Source: Andrena cerasifolii
Lineage: Eukaryota > Arthropoda > Insecta > Hymenoptera > Andrenidae
Reading direction: 5' to 3'
Assembly: GCF_050908995.1 (NCBI RefSeq)
Contig: NC_135119.1
Span: 21,481,001 to 21,545,000 of the forward strand
Length of the DNA: 64,000 nucleotides
The translations under genes were made by a program, and so were the position numbers. The notes beneath the pieces are model-generated. The model saw only the letters and a list, made by a program, of their open reading frames with translations. It had not been told where the DNA came from and made no database searches. Positions 50,154 to 58,291 of the stretch are shown here, piece after piece. Position 1 is the first letter of the stretch; each line of letters begins with the position of its first letter.

Positions 50154-53100
50154 ATGATGGGTAAAGAGCTGAATATGGGTTGTGCATATTTCCTCGTAGA
50201 TACAGGAGCAGATATAAACGTAATCAAATTAAGCGCCCTTGACGAAAATGTTTCAGTCGCACTTCATGAATCAGTTGCTATCTCAGGAATAACTCCGGAT
50301 ATGACAGAGACTTTAGGTACCACAATAATTACATTATTAGGCAAACCCGTAAAATTTCATGTCGTAAGATCTTCATTTGTACTGCGTTGCGATGGTATAT
50401 TAGGTAAAGAGTATCTCACACAAGAGCAGGCTGAAATCTCCTTCGCCCATAACACATTGGTAACACGAAGCGATCCTATTAAACCCATACCTTTTGTTGG
50501 CCATGATCCAGTACCTCGTAGTGTAAAACCCCGACTTTTGTATTTAAAAGCACGTACTAGAAAAGCGGTTGCCATTGACGTTACGAATCATGATTTAAAA
50601 GAGGGATATCTACCTAAAATTGAAACTATAGATGGTTTGTACATTGGCGAAGCTGTTGTGTCTGTAAATGACCAAGGCGCATGTCACGTCTTTGCCGTTA
50701 ATACGACGGATAAGGATGTCGAAGTCGAAATACCGCCACAAGAATTAATACCATTCGAGTACCATAACTTCCCCGAAGAAGAACAAAATTATTTCGATTC
50801 TGATACAGAAGATGAGACCTTGCCAATCGCGGAAGACAGAGTTTTAGAAATCATAAAAAAATTGCGTCTCGATCATTTGAACGAAGAAGAACGGGATCAT
50901 GTAATTAAAATCATTAAAGAATTTCCAGAACGATTCCACTTGCCTTGCGATAAATTACCATGTACCTCATACATTAAACATAGAATCCCCACAGTAGATG
51001 ATGTTCCTGTGAATACGCGACAGTATCGTTTTCCTCCGGTTCATAAAGATGAAATAGAAAAACAGGTTCGTAATAAACTAAATAACGGAATAATAGCACC
51101 TTCAAATTCACCGTATAATTCGCCCATTTGGATTGTTCCTAAAAAACCGGATTCTAAAGGCAATCTGAGATGGAGAATAGTCATAGATTTCCGTAATCTT
51201 AATGAGAAAACCATTGGCGATGCATATCCATTACCGAACATTACCGATATTCTGGATCACTTAGGTGAAGCCCGATATTTCTCTACGTTTGACTTAGCAA
51301 GCGGATTTCAACAAATTGAAATGGATCCTAAAGATAGACAAAAAACAGCCTTTACAACCCCAAACGGTCATTATGAATACATCCGAATGCCGGAAGGTCT
51401 CAAAAATGCTCCAGCGACTTTTCAAAGGCTAATGGATCAAGTCTTACGCGGGTTACAGGGTGTAGAAGTTTTCGTTTATTTGGATGATATCGTGGTATAT
51501 GCCAAAAATTTAGAAGAACATGAAAAGAAAATTCGTCGTTTATTCATGCGTTTGGCCGATGCTAAATTAACTTTACAACCCGATAAGTGCGAGTTCCTCA
51601 AAATAGAAGTTGCTTACCTAGGACATGTTATTAGTCACTCAGGTGTAAAACCGGATCCGAAAAAGATTAGTGCAGTAAAGAATTTCCCTCGTCCGAAAAA
51701 TCAGAAAAATATTAGGCAATTTCTAGGTCTAGCAGGATATTACAGACGCTTTATCAAAAACTTCGCAGAAAAAGCTAAACCACTGTCAGACTTGTTGAAG
51801 AAAAATTCTACTTTCACTTGGGGAAAGGAACAAAAGAAAGGATTTCTGGAATTACGAAAAGCACTTTGTAAAAGTCCCATACTTCAGTATCCAAATTTTA
51901 ATAGTCCATTCACCTTAACTACAGATGCGTCAGACTATGCCATAGGCGCTGTACTCAGTCAAGAAGTAAATGGTCAAGATCTCCCAGTTGCATATCTTTC
52001 GAGAATTTTAACTAAACCGGAACAAAATTATTTCACTACAGAAAAGGAATGTTTGGCAGTCCTTTATGCCATTTTACACTTCAGACCATACTTATATGGC
52101 CGTAAATTTACCCTAGTCAGTGATCACGAACCGCTACGATGGATTAATTCAATAAAAGATCCAGGGCAACGATTGATCCGCTGGCGACTAAAATTGCGAG
52201 ATTATGAGTATGAATTTATTCATAAGGCAGGAAAATTAAACACAAATGCTGATGCCTTATCAAGGAATCCAGTCATAGTAAATGAACTATGTTCGTCTGA
52301 TGATTTCAGTTTATCGGATTCCTCTGATAATACAAAGTCGGAGTTAGCACCTGATTGCCCAAAATTATTACCAATAAATAAACCCTCCACAACGGGCAAA
52401 CGAACCCCGACATCTTCGGAATTTGAAGCTTCCAAACCTAAGGAAAGAATAGCTAGTTTACCAGGAAAACCAAAATTAGGGAGACCAGTAAGTTCAATAT
52501 CTAAACCGAGGATACCTGTACCTTTAGACACCAGTGCAATAGCAACTAGAACGCGAGCAAAGTTTCAAGCTACTGAAGCTCCGGGACCATCAAAAACACA
52601 AGAATTAGGTAGATCAAAAGAACTTTCTCTAGTAGAGGACGTCGATTCCGATGACGAACAGTCAGATCCGCCCATATTCCGTCAACGTAGGAGTACACTG
52701 CCGAATCTGGGATTTCATCCTAAACAGATGGTGGAGAATCCTAAAATTCCAGATTCACAAAGTGCAGTGGCCGGTACGGAATTGCGGGAAAAAGGGAGCG
52801 AGTCCGAAGTAGAGAAAACTATTGCCATTAATTTACCCGAAGTTCGCGATAGTGATACAGATGATCAGAACAAACAGAAGTCCACATTTATAGATTTAGA
52901 AGAACTACAAGAGTCTTTTAATAGATTTGAAAAATCATTATTAGATAAAAGCGCTCAATTACAGGAACTTGAAGAGGAAATAGTTTTATTAGATGCCCTT
53001 TCTGAAGGAGACACTTTAGATGAACGTAGACAGGAAATATTACAAGATTTGGATCCATACGATGATGATACTGGGGACGAAGAGTTAAATAGACGTATAG

Positions 53101-54995
53101 AAAAATTATTACAACAAGCTAGAGATTCTGAAAAAGGTAGTCAAATTCCAAATCCAAGGCGTGAGGAAACAGCCAGTAAAGCACCTCAGCTGAAAAATAT
53201 TCCGGAAGAATCAGAACTAGAAATAACTGCAAGAAGAGTGCCTGATAGCACAATCGTTAACAGGCCTAGATACAGTTCAATCTTACCTACCCCGACCGTA
53301 GATCCAAACCCTATAGCACTTTCGACACCATTTCCAAATTCAACGGTTGATCGAACTCCCAAGGAGGGAGGTAGGCAACCTATCGTTCAAAAATCTACTC
53401 CTAGACAACTTTTCCCACAAATCTCAAATTCATCATCCATATACATCCCGGACGCTGATTACATACCTCCGGATCTAGAATTCGAATCTCGCAGCAAGCA
53501 ATACAAAAGTAAAGACATCGTAACTTCTACGAGACAAAATCTAACGTATTACAGATCAAACTATGTACATTTCATTTCGTCCGATTGTGAACTTGTTACA
53601 CCAGTGAGTATATTGCTCTCCGACCTAGGCATCATCAATGCGAACGACTTAAAAGAGGCAAAGCCCAGAGTGGGACAAATACTAATAACAAGACGCGGTA
53701 AAAATAGAATATTTAGCGTAGTCGTAAAAAGGAAACATTTTGATAAAATTTCTACTCGGGATTTGGAACTTGGGCTACAGAACCTAAGGAAAATTCTTTC
53801 AGATTTAGATATAAAGGGTCTAAGAATCTCACAGAATGGCGACTTTACAGACGAATTACCTCAAGGTACGTTAATAGAAATATTAAGGAATACATTTGAG
53901 GACAGCAGTATCGAAATAGCCCTTTGTTACGGAAACACTCAGGTACCTCCGGAAGAACTTCGCCTGAAAATCATTTCAGAGTTACATGAAAGTTTGGTAG
54001 GAGGACATAAGGGTTTAACAAAGACATATTGCAGAATTCGAGAACGATTTTATTGGCCAGGTATGCGCAACGATATTCAAAATTATATCCGTACTTGCAA
54101 TAGTTGCCAGAATCAAAAATTAGTAAGAACTAAAACTCGTGAACCAATGTTAATCACTGACACTCCTTTGGAGCCATTTTCTAAAGTATCATTAGACACT
54201 GTAGGTCCTTTACCCACTACTCCCAGCGGGAACAAACATATACTAACTATGCAAGATAATTTGACAAAATATTGCATAGCTGTCCCTGTTCCGGACATAA
54301 AAGCAGAAACTATAGCTCACGCACTGGTTACTAACCTTATATTGCAGTATGGAACGCCACGCGCAATACTAACGGACAAAGGGACTAGTTTCATTAATAA
54401 GATAATTCGGAACTTAGCAAAAATCTTCAAAATTCAACATGTCACTACATCCGGGTATAGACCCCAAACCAATGGTGCATTGGAAAGAAGTCACATAGTG
54501 TTAACCGAATACATTAGCCATTACATGAATGATTTTGACGATTGGGATAGATTAGTACCCTTTGCTATGTTTTCTTATAATACATCTGTCCATGAAGCCA
54601 CAAATTTTACCCCGTATGAATTAGTTTTTGGCAAACTTGCGCGTTGCCCAAGTTCCTTCCCGAACGACGAGAATTTAGTCACATACAATTCCTATTTACA
54701 TGATTTAATAACGCGACTTTCAGAAATGCAAGTAATAGCAGGACAAAATTTAGTTCAGGCAAAGGAAAGATCAAAAGTGTACTATGATAGGAACGCCCGA
54801 CCCTTCAAAGGCAAAATAGGGGATATGGTACGTGTTTTAGTAGAACCAAAAAGGGGAAAATTCGCCAAGCGCTATCACGGACCATATAAAATTATTGGGA
54901 TACTAGAAGGAAACAATGTTTTGTTAAGAGATGAAGCTGGTAAAATGCTCACCAAACATGTCGATAAATTACAATTAAATTGGAGTCCTGATTGA
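50154..54995 (+). CDS. Pol polyprotein (PR-RT-RNase H-[macro-like]-integrase)
   Basis: The 1613 residues run uninterrupted. The aspartic protease has LVDTGA with D16. Reverse transcriptase has YLDD at 442-445. RNase H has D591, an E among 630-632 and D657. The integrase zinc finger has H1278, H1285, C1315 and C1318, and the catalytic triad D1348, D1408, E1444 has D,D35E spacing. A GPY/F-type segment (HGPYKI) and no chromodomain follow. All catalytic residues are present, so the enzyme set may be active. Odd feature: about 575 residues separate the RNase H end (ADALSR, about 698) from the integrase finger, far more than in typical Ty3/gypsy Pol. This spacer is Ser/Pro-rich, then acidic and helical (about 912-997), then carries a macro-domain-like fold at about 1136-1260. 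The frame is -1 relative to gag and is open upstream of the first ATG at least to 50031. Confidence 0.95.
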   Translation: MMGKELNMGCAYFLVDTGADINVIKLSALDENVSVALHESVAISGITPDMTETLGTTIITLLGKPVKFHVVRSSFVLRCDGILGKEYLTQEQAEISFAHNTLVTRSDPIKPIPFVGHDPVPRSVKPRLLYLKARTRKAVAIDVTNHDLKEGYLPKIETIDGLYIGEAVVSVNDQGACHVFAVNTTDKDVEVEIPPQELIPFEYHNFPEEEQNYFDSDTEDETLPIAEDRVLEIIKKLRLDHLNEEERDHVIKIIKEFPERFHLPCDKLPCTSYIKHRIPTVDDVPVNTRQYRFPPVHKDEIEKQVRNKLNNGIIAPSNSPYNSPIWIVPKKPDSKGNLRWRIVIDFRNLNEKTIGDAYPLPNITDILDHLGEARYFSTFDLASGFQQIEMDPKDRQKTAFTTPNGHYEYIRMPEGLKNAPATFQRLMDQVLRGLQGVEVFVYLDDIVVYAKNLEEHEKKIRRLFMRLADAKLTLQPDKCEFLKIEVAYLGHVISHSGVKPDPKKISAVKNFPRPKNQKNIRQFLGLAGYYRRFIKNFAEKAKPLSDLLKKNSTFTWGKEQKKGFLELRKALCKSPILQYPNFNSPFTLTTDASDYAIGAVLSQEVNGQDLPVAYLSRILTKPEQNYFTTEKECLAVLYAILHFRPYLYGRKFTLVSDHEPLRWINSIKDPGQRLIRWRLKLRDYEYEFIHKAGKLNTNADALSRNPVIVNELCSSDDFSLSDSSDNTKSELAPDCPKLLPINKPSTTGKRTPTSSEFEASKPKERIASLPGKPKLGRPVSSISKPRIPVPLDTSAIATRTRAKFQATEAPGPSKTQELGRSKELSLVEDVDSDDEQSDPPIFRQRRSTLPNLGFHPKQMVENPKIPDSQSAVAGTELREKGSESEVEKTIAINLPEVRDSDTDDQNKQKSTFIDLEELQESFNRFEKSLLDKSAQLQELEEEIVLLDALSEGDTLDERRQEILQDLDPYDDDTGDEELNRRIEKLLQQARDSEKGSQIPNPRREETASKAPQLKNIPEESELEITARRVPDSTIVNRPRYSSILPTPTVDPNPIALSTPFPNSTVDRTPKEGGRQPIVQKSTPRQLFPQISNSSSIYIPDADYIPPDLEFESRSKQYKSKDIVTSTRQNLTYYRSNYVHFISSDCELVTPVSILLSDLGIINANDLKEAKPRVGQILITRRGKNRIFSVVVKRKHFDKISTRDLELGLQNLRKILSDLDIKGLRISQNGDFTDELPQGTLIEILRNTFEDSSIEIALCYGNTQVPPEELRLKIISELHESLVGGHKGLTKTYCRIRERFYWPGMRNDIQNYIRTCNSCQNQKLVRTKTREPMLITDTPLEPFSKVSLDTVGPLPTTPSGNKHILTMQDNLTKYCIAVPVPDIKAETIAHALVTNLILQYGTPRAILTDKGTSFINKIIRNLAKIFKIQHVTTSGYRPQTNGALERSHIVLTEYISHYMNDFDDWDRLVPFAMFSYNTSVHEATNFTPYELVFGKLARCPSSFPNDENLVTYNSYLHDLITRLSEMQVIAGQNLVQAKERSKVYYDRNARPFKGKIGDMVRVLVEPKRGKFAKRYHGPYKIIGILEGNNVLLRDEAGKMLTKHVDKLQLNWSPD

Positions 54996-55039
54996 TTTGA
55001 CTGATTCAGGTTGAGAGATGACGCTGACCCGACTTAGAA

Positions 55040-55455
55040 ATGCAAATTGATAAACAGTTAGCTTTGAACTATAGTTTAGCAATGAGTCAATATTCAGAAT
55101 CTGTTGAAATTTCTTTGAAACATTACATTACTGCAACGCATCGCTTTATCACGGCTTTGAGTACTGCGCGCAACGGAAAATTACATACATCGCTATTGAG
55201 CGGATATAGTTTCAAGACAATAACAAACTGGAACGCACATCTGATTCTTTGTATGAAATTGAAGCCCAACTAGAGGAAATTGGAGAACATCACCGAGCAA
55301 GAAAATCACATTTGTCATTGACGTACGGAACAATAGCGGCACAGGCCTTGATTATAATAGGATTGATGGTCTATTATTTCTGGGATCCACTGAGGAAATT
55401 CAAGAATTGTCTATTTCAGAAAACAGACCACCGTTACCTATTCAAAGAGCGATGA
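55040..55455 (+). pseudogene. Remnant of an env-like membrane protein, frameshifted
   Basis: Two overlapping small frames (55040-55273 and 55249-55455, different phases) lie just after pol, where errantiviruses carry env. The first is mostly helical and polar. The second continues as a helix and then has one hydrophobic span (LIIIGLMVYYFW) followed by a short basic tail, the layout of the C-terminal end of an envelope transmembrane subunit. No signal peptide, cleavage site or fusion peptide is present, and the phases do not join, so this is at most the last part of a broken env. The assignment rests on position and membrane topology, not on a recognised motif. Loss of the rest probably accompanied acquisition of the gene that follows. 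Confidence 0.55.
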
Positions 55456-55491
55456 TAAACTGCTAGAAACATGTATACTTAATAACAAACC

Positions 55492-55527
55492 CTGACAGTC
55501 CAAGGACTATGGGAATTCCCTTGTCAG
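55492..55527 (+). other. Stem motif M5 (between env remnant and captured gene)
   Basis: Outer stem CTGAC/GTCAG, inner hairpin AGTC-CAAG-GACT, then AT-GGGAATTCCC-TT. All pairs are Watson-Crick. It lies about 110 bases upstream of the RRM start codon. Confidence 0.8.
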
Positions 55528-55594
55528 AACTTGTTGTTAGCTACGATTCTTCTTATGTTCTTTTCCTTCTTCGACAATGATTTTGTTATTTCAT

Positions 55595-55633
55595 AATTTT
55601 GGTCTTGCTTTCTGTGACTGTCTGTACACTAGC
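55595..55633 (+). promoter_or_regulatory. Candidate 3' splice site for a subgenomic RNA
   Basis: A pyrimidine-rich run leads to TACACTAG|CG with AG at 55631-55632, four bases before the favourable start CGAAATGG at 55637. Retroviral env messages are made by splicing into a site just upstream of env, so this could express the captured gene in the same way. It could also mark the capture boundary. Confidence 0.45.
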
Positions 55634-55636
55634 GAA

Positions 55637-55975
55637 ATGGCATCGTCCAGTTTCTCCCGGCCAGAGATTCTCGATCGGCGACTCTTCGTCAGCCGTTTGG
55701 CGCCGTACACCAAAAAGGAGAAACTGATGGAGATATTTCACCCGTATGGAGTTGAACATGTGGTGGTGCTGCGGAAGACATCAGAGAACAATGCTTTCGT
55801 GACATTTAAGTCTATAGACGGAGCAAAGAAGGCTTTGGCTGCGGCGGATGTAGGAATAATATGCCATAAGAGGAAGCTAAAGGTGCTGATGGCGGACTCG
55901 TGGCACAGCACCAAGTTAATTCCCCCACGACCTGACGTGAACCCATTCCCTGGGTTTGATTTGCGAGCCGTCTAG
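55637..55975 (+). CDS. Captured RNA-recognition-motif (RRM) ORF
   Basis: The 112-residue protein from ATG 55637 is preferred to the in-frame ATG at 55577 because it has an A at -3 and G at +4 and starts a compact RRM. RNP2 is LFVSRL (16-21) and the RNP1-like strand is ENNAFVTF (50-57), with the expected helices between them and a final basic strand (HKRKLKVLMA). Such domains bind single-stranded RNA. Third codon positions are richer in G/C than in gag/pol and there are no introns, which suggests origin from a host mRNA. The frame stops two bases before the ATG of the LRR ORF, which lies in another phase. Together the two ORFs look like one host gene (RRM, then F-box, then LRR) that has lost the start of its F-box. 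I recall insect proteins with this combination annotated as EEED8.10-like, but this is unchecked. Confidence 0.8.
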   Translation: MASSSFSRPEILDRRLFVSRLAPYTKKEKLMEIFHPYGVEHVVVLRKTSENNAFVTFKSIDGAKKALAAADVGIICHKRKLKVLMADSWHSTKLIPPRPDVNPFPGFDLRAV

Positions 55976-55989
55976 AGATGGTCTCTAGA
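55971..55989. repeat. 8-bp palindrome across the RRM stop / LRR start
   Basis: TCTAGAGA-TGG-TCTCTAGA overlaps both the TAG (55973-55975) and the ATG (55978-55980). It may be a scar of the deletion that joined the two parts, or a hairpin that affects reinitiation. Confidence 0.8.
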
Positions 55990-57264
55990 AGGTGGCGACT
56001 CGGAAGCCTCGCCTCGTATCACGGTCTTCGCCATATCGACCTGAATGACTGGTGCTGGCCAAATGGATGGGAAGGGACGATAGTGAGCACTAAGTCATTT
56101 TACTGGTTCCTGAAGAGAGCAGGTAGTCAGCTAAAGAGCATACGGATAGATGAAGAACCATTGGCAAAATGTTTGAGACCCCAAGTTATCTCCATTGCCA
56201 TAAGAAGTTGTCCAGAACTGCAAGCAATAGATCTAACTGCTGTGACGATCCGGCCATCGACCTTGAGAGACCTGGAGTCGGGGGCACCACGTCTTACTTG
56301 CCTCAAACTGGGGAAATGTGAGGGTCCCGTGGATCCTGAACTCTTTAAGGTCCTGGCCCTAGCAGGAATTCTAAAGTCTTTCTGTCTTACGAATACGGAC
56401 ATCACTGGGAAGTCCCTTCCGGCAATCAACAAAAATTTAGAAACATTTTCTCTCCACCGATGCGAACAACTAAAACCTTCAAACCTAGCAACCACTCTTC
56501 AAGGGTTGCGGAATCTGAATTATTTAAAGATCAGTATATGTAAAAATTTAATAGACCATAGTATTTTGCAGGCGTTAATTAACAACTCAGACCTGCAGAC
56601 GACCCTAACAACCTTGGAGTTGCACTTCTGTGGTTTCGAGGAGCCCATGCCTGAAATGGAAATGGAGGAAGGCAACGAGGCAGTTGAAAGGGGAGATTTT
56701 GCCGAGCTGGAGCTGGGCCCGGTAGAGATGGCTGTCTCTTTCCCCTCAAAATATCGGAGTATAACAACCCTGAGTCTTACCTTCTGCGGATGGGTTGCTT
56801 CTGGCCTTGTCTCAGAGATTGGCCTATACATGGGGGAAGTAACATCTTTAAATCTGAGTGGTTGCACAAACATCAAAGGAGAATTCGTTCTGGAACCACT
56901 CCGGAAATTGGAAAAACTAAAAATCCTAAATATCAACTACATGCATCCGACTGTCGGGGGGTGGATGCTACAATTCCTCAAGGGCTTGGTAGAGGTCCAC
57001 TGCAGAGAAAGCCAAGGTATCACTGATGAGGACATTTGTGGCTTGCTACGGCAGTGTCCAGAAATAGTCACAATTGATGTGGAGAGCTGCCCAACCGTCA
57101 GTAAAACCGTACTGGACTGTGCGTACGAGGTGGTGACGCTCGGTGAACGGACGGGGCCAATACATCTGTATGTCGGAGGCACCACGATTACGCGATACAC
57201 GCGGTACAAACCTAACCATCATCTGCGCGTCATTCACGACCTAATATACGAACCCCTATTTTAA
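55978..57264 (+). CDS. Captured leucine-rich-repeat (FBXL-like) ORF
   Basis: The 428-residue ORF opens with VSRRWR, the usual end of an F-box, followed by SYHGLRHIDL. It continues with about ten irregular leucine-rich repeats of the F-box/LRR (FBXL) type, for example LTCLKLGKCEGP, LETFSLHRCEQL, LNYLKISICKNL, LTTLELHFCGF, ITTLSLTFCGW, VTSLNLSGCTNI and IVTIDVESCPTV. An acidic loop (about 220-240) interrupts the array. FBXL proteins use the F-box to bind SKP1 and the LRRs to bind substrates of SCF ubiquitin ligases. With the F-box first half missing, SKP1 binding is unlikely and the product may act as an isolated substrate-binding fragment. Translation would need reinitiation after the RRM stop two bases upstream, or leaky scanning. 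There are no introns, and composition is unlike pol. The frame is intact, which in a recent insertion does not itself prove selection. Confidence 0.8.
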   Translation: MVSRRWRLGSLASYHGLRHIDLNDWCWPNGWEGTIVSTKSFYWFLKRAGSQLKSIRIDEEPLAKCLRPQVISIAIRSCPELQAIDLTAVTIRPSTLRDLESGAPRLTCLKLGKCEGPVDPELFKVLALAGILKSFCLTNTDITGKSLPAINKNLETFSLHRCEQLKPSNLATTLQGLRNLNYLKISICKNLIDHSILQALINNSDLQTTLTTLELHFCGFEEPMPEMEMEEGNEAVERGDFAELELGPVEMAVSFPSKYRSITTLSLTFCGWVASGLVSEIGLYMGEVTSLNLSGCTNIKGEFVLEPLRKLEKLKILNINYMHPTVGGWMLQFLKGLVEVHCRESQGITDEDICGLLRQCPEIVTIDVESCPTVSKTVLDCAYEVVTLGERTGPIHLYVGGTTITRYTRYKPNHHLRVIHDLIYEPLF

Positions 57265-57287
57265 CCCACTTAAATTGTAACGGGATT

Positions 57288-57334
57288 GCATTGCGTCAAT
57301 GTGCAAACATTATGGGAATTCCCTAGTCCAATGC
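57288..57334 (+). other. Stem motif M6 (after the captured gene)
   Basis: Outer stem GCATTG/CAATGC with a small internal loop, inner hairpin AATGT-GCAA-ACATT, then AT-GGGAATTCCC-TA. It starts 24 bases after the LRR stop. It is the least regular copy, but both helices are intact. Confidence 0.7.
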
Positions 57335-57402
57335 AACCTGAGCCTGTACGTCCATATACATATACGATCATAAGCGCTACCGTACCTTATACCTTCAGTA
57401 TA

Positions 57403-57422
57403 CATCGTCGGGGACGACGATG
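57403..57422 (+). other. Hairpin just upstream of the polypurine tract
   Basis: CATCGTC / GACGATG pair around a GGGGAC loop, five bases before the polypurine tract. The role is unknown; it may belong to the 3' untranslated region. Confidence 0.5.
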
Positions 57423-57427
57423 GTTCC

Positions 57428-57440
57428 AAGGAGGGAGGGA
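57428..57440 (+). other. Polypurine tract
   Basis: AAGGAGGGAGGGA abuts the 3' LTR. RNase H normally spares such a tract so that it primes plus-strand DNA. Confidence 0.9.
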
Positions 57441-58291
57441 TGTTACGTTCGGAACGTAAAATTTTTCTTTTAAGTCAGGGTATGCATCAACAACGCCTAG
57501 CGTTATGGGAAATCCCTCGTTGATCATACTCCTGCCTATTAATTAATAATATTTTTGATAGAACAAAAACCCCTTTTCTTGGAACGTCGTCGTCTCAACG
57601 TACTGCCGTCCCGCGATACAGATAAGGCGGTGCTGACGCAGCGGCGTTCTCACCAGAGAGTCGCGTTCGGAAAGACCCAGTGATTCTCCTTCTGTGCCGA
57701 ATCCGTTTTATGTAAGCGGCAGGGTGGCGTTTCAACAATGCTTTGCAGCATTGTGGGAGAACCCTCGTTGAGCACACCTCTGACCGTCGCGTTAAACATT
57801 GTAACATAATCAGTAACGGCTACAGCGGGAATGCGCAGACTGGATCATTTCTTAGAAGACTGACGAAATTGTATGCTCTACATCCGGTGCAGGGAACCGC
57901 GCCTTCCCACGATCTTGTCGCATGTGTGAATTAGTAATTAATTAAAAATTGTTGTTAAAATTTGAATACCCAACACAATTTCTGATAGTCAACCGACTGT
58001 GGGATTCCCCTAGTCAGAAATTGTGTATATGAAATCATGAACATTAAGGGAGGACCTTTAGCTGTGCGAAATTGTATGTGAGACGTCATGTTTTCCTGTG
58101 AGTACAAATATTCTGTAAAGATTGATCATATATTTGAATCGGGAGTCTGATGGATGGACGTGAAAACGCACACACACACCGCCTCGTTAAGTAGACGGGC
58201 CCATGGTAGCGCGGCCGAGCGATAAAATGCAGCGTAAGCATTTTCGGTACGGACCCACTGTGGTCGCTGCCGAGAGCGTGAAGCTGCGGCA

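Noticed and set aside
47842..57334. GGGANNNCCC segments as NF-kB/Rel binding sites
   Set aside because: Several copies fit the kB consensus, but it does not explain the two paired stems that always surround them. It is kept only as an alternative to the RNA-structure reading.
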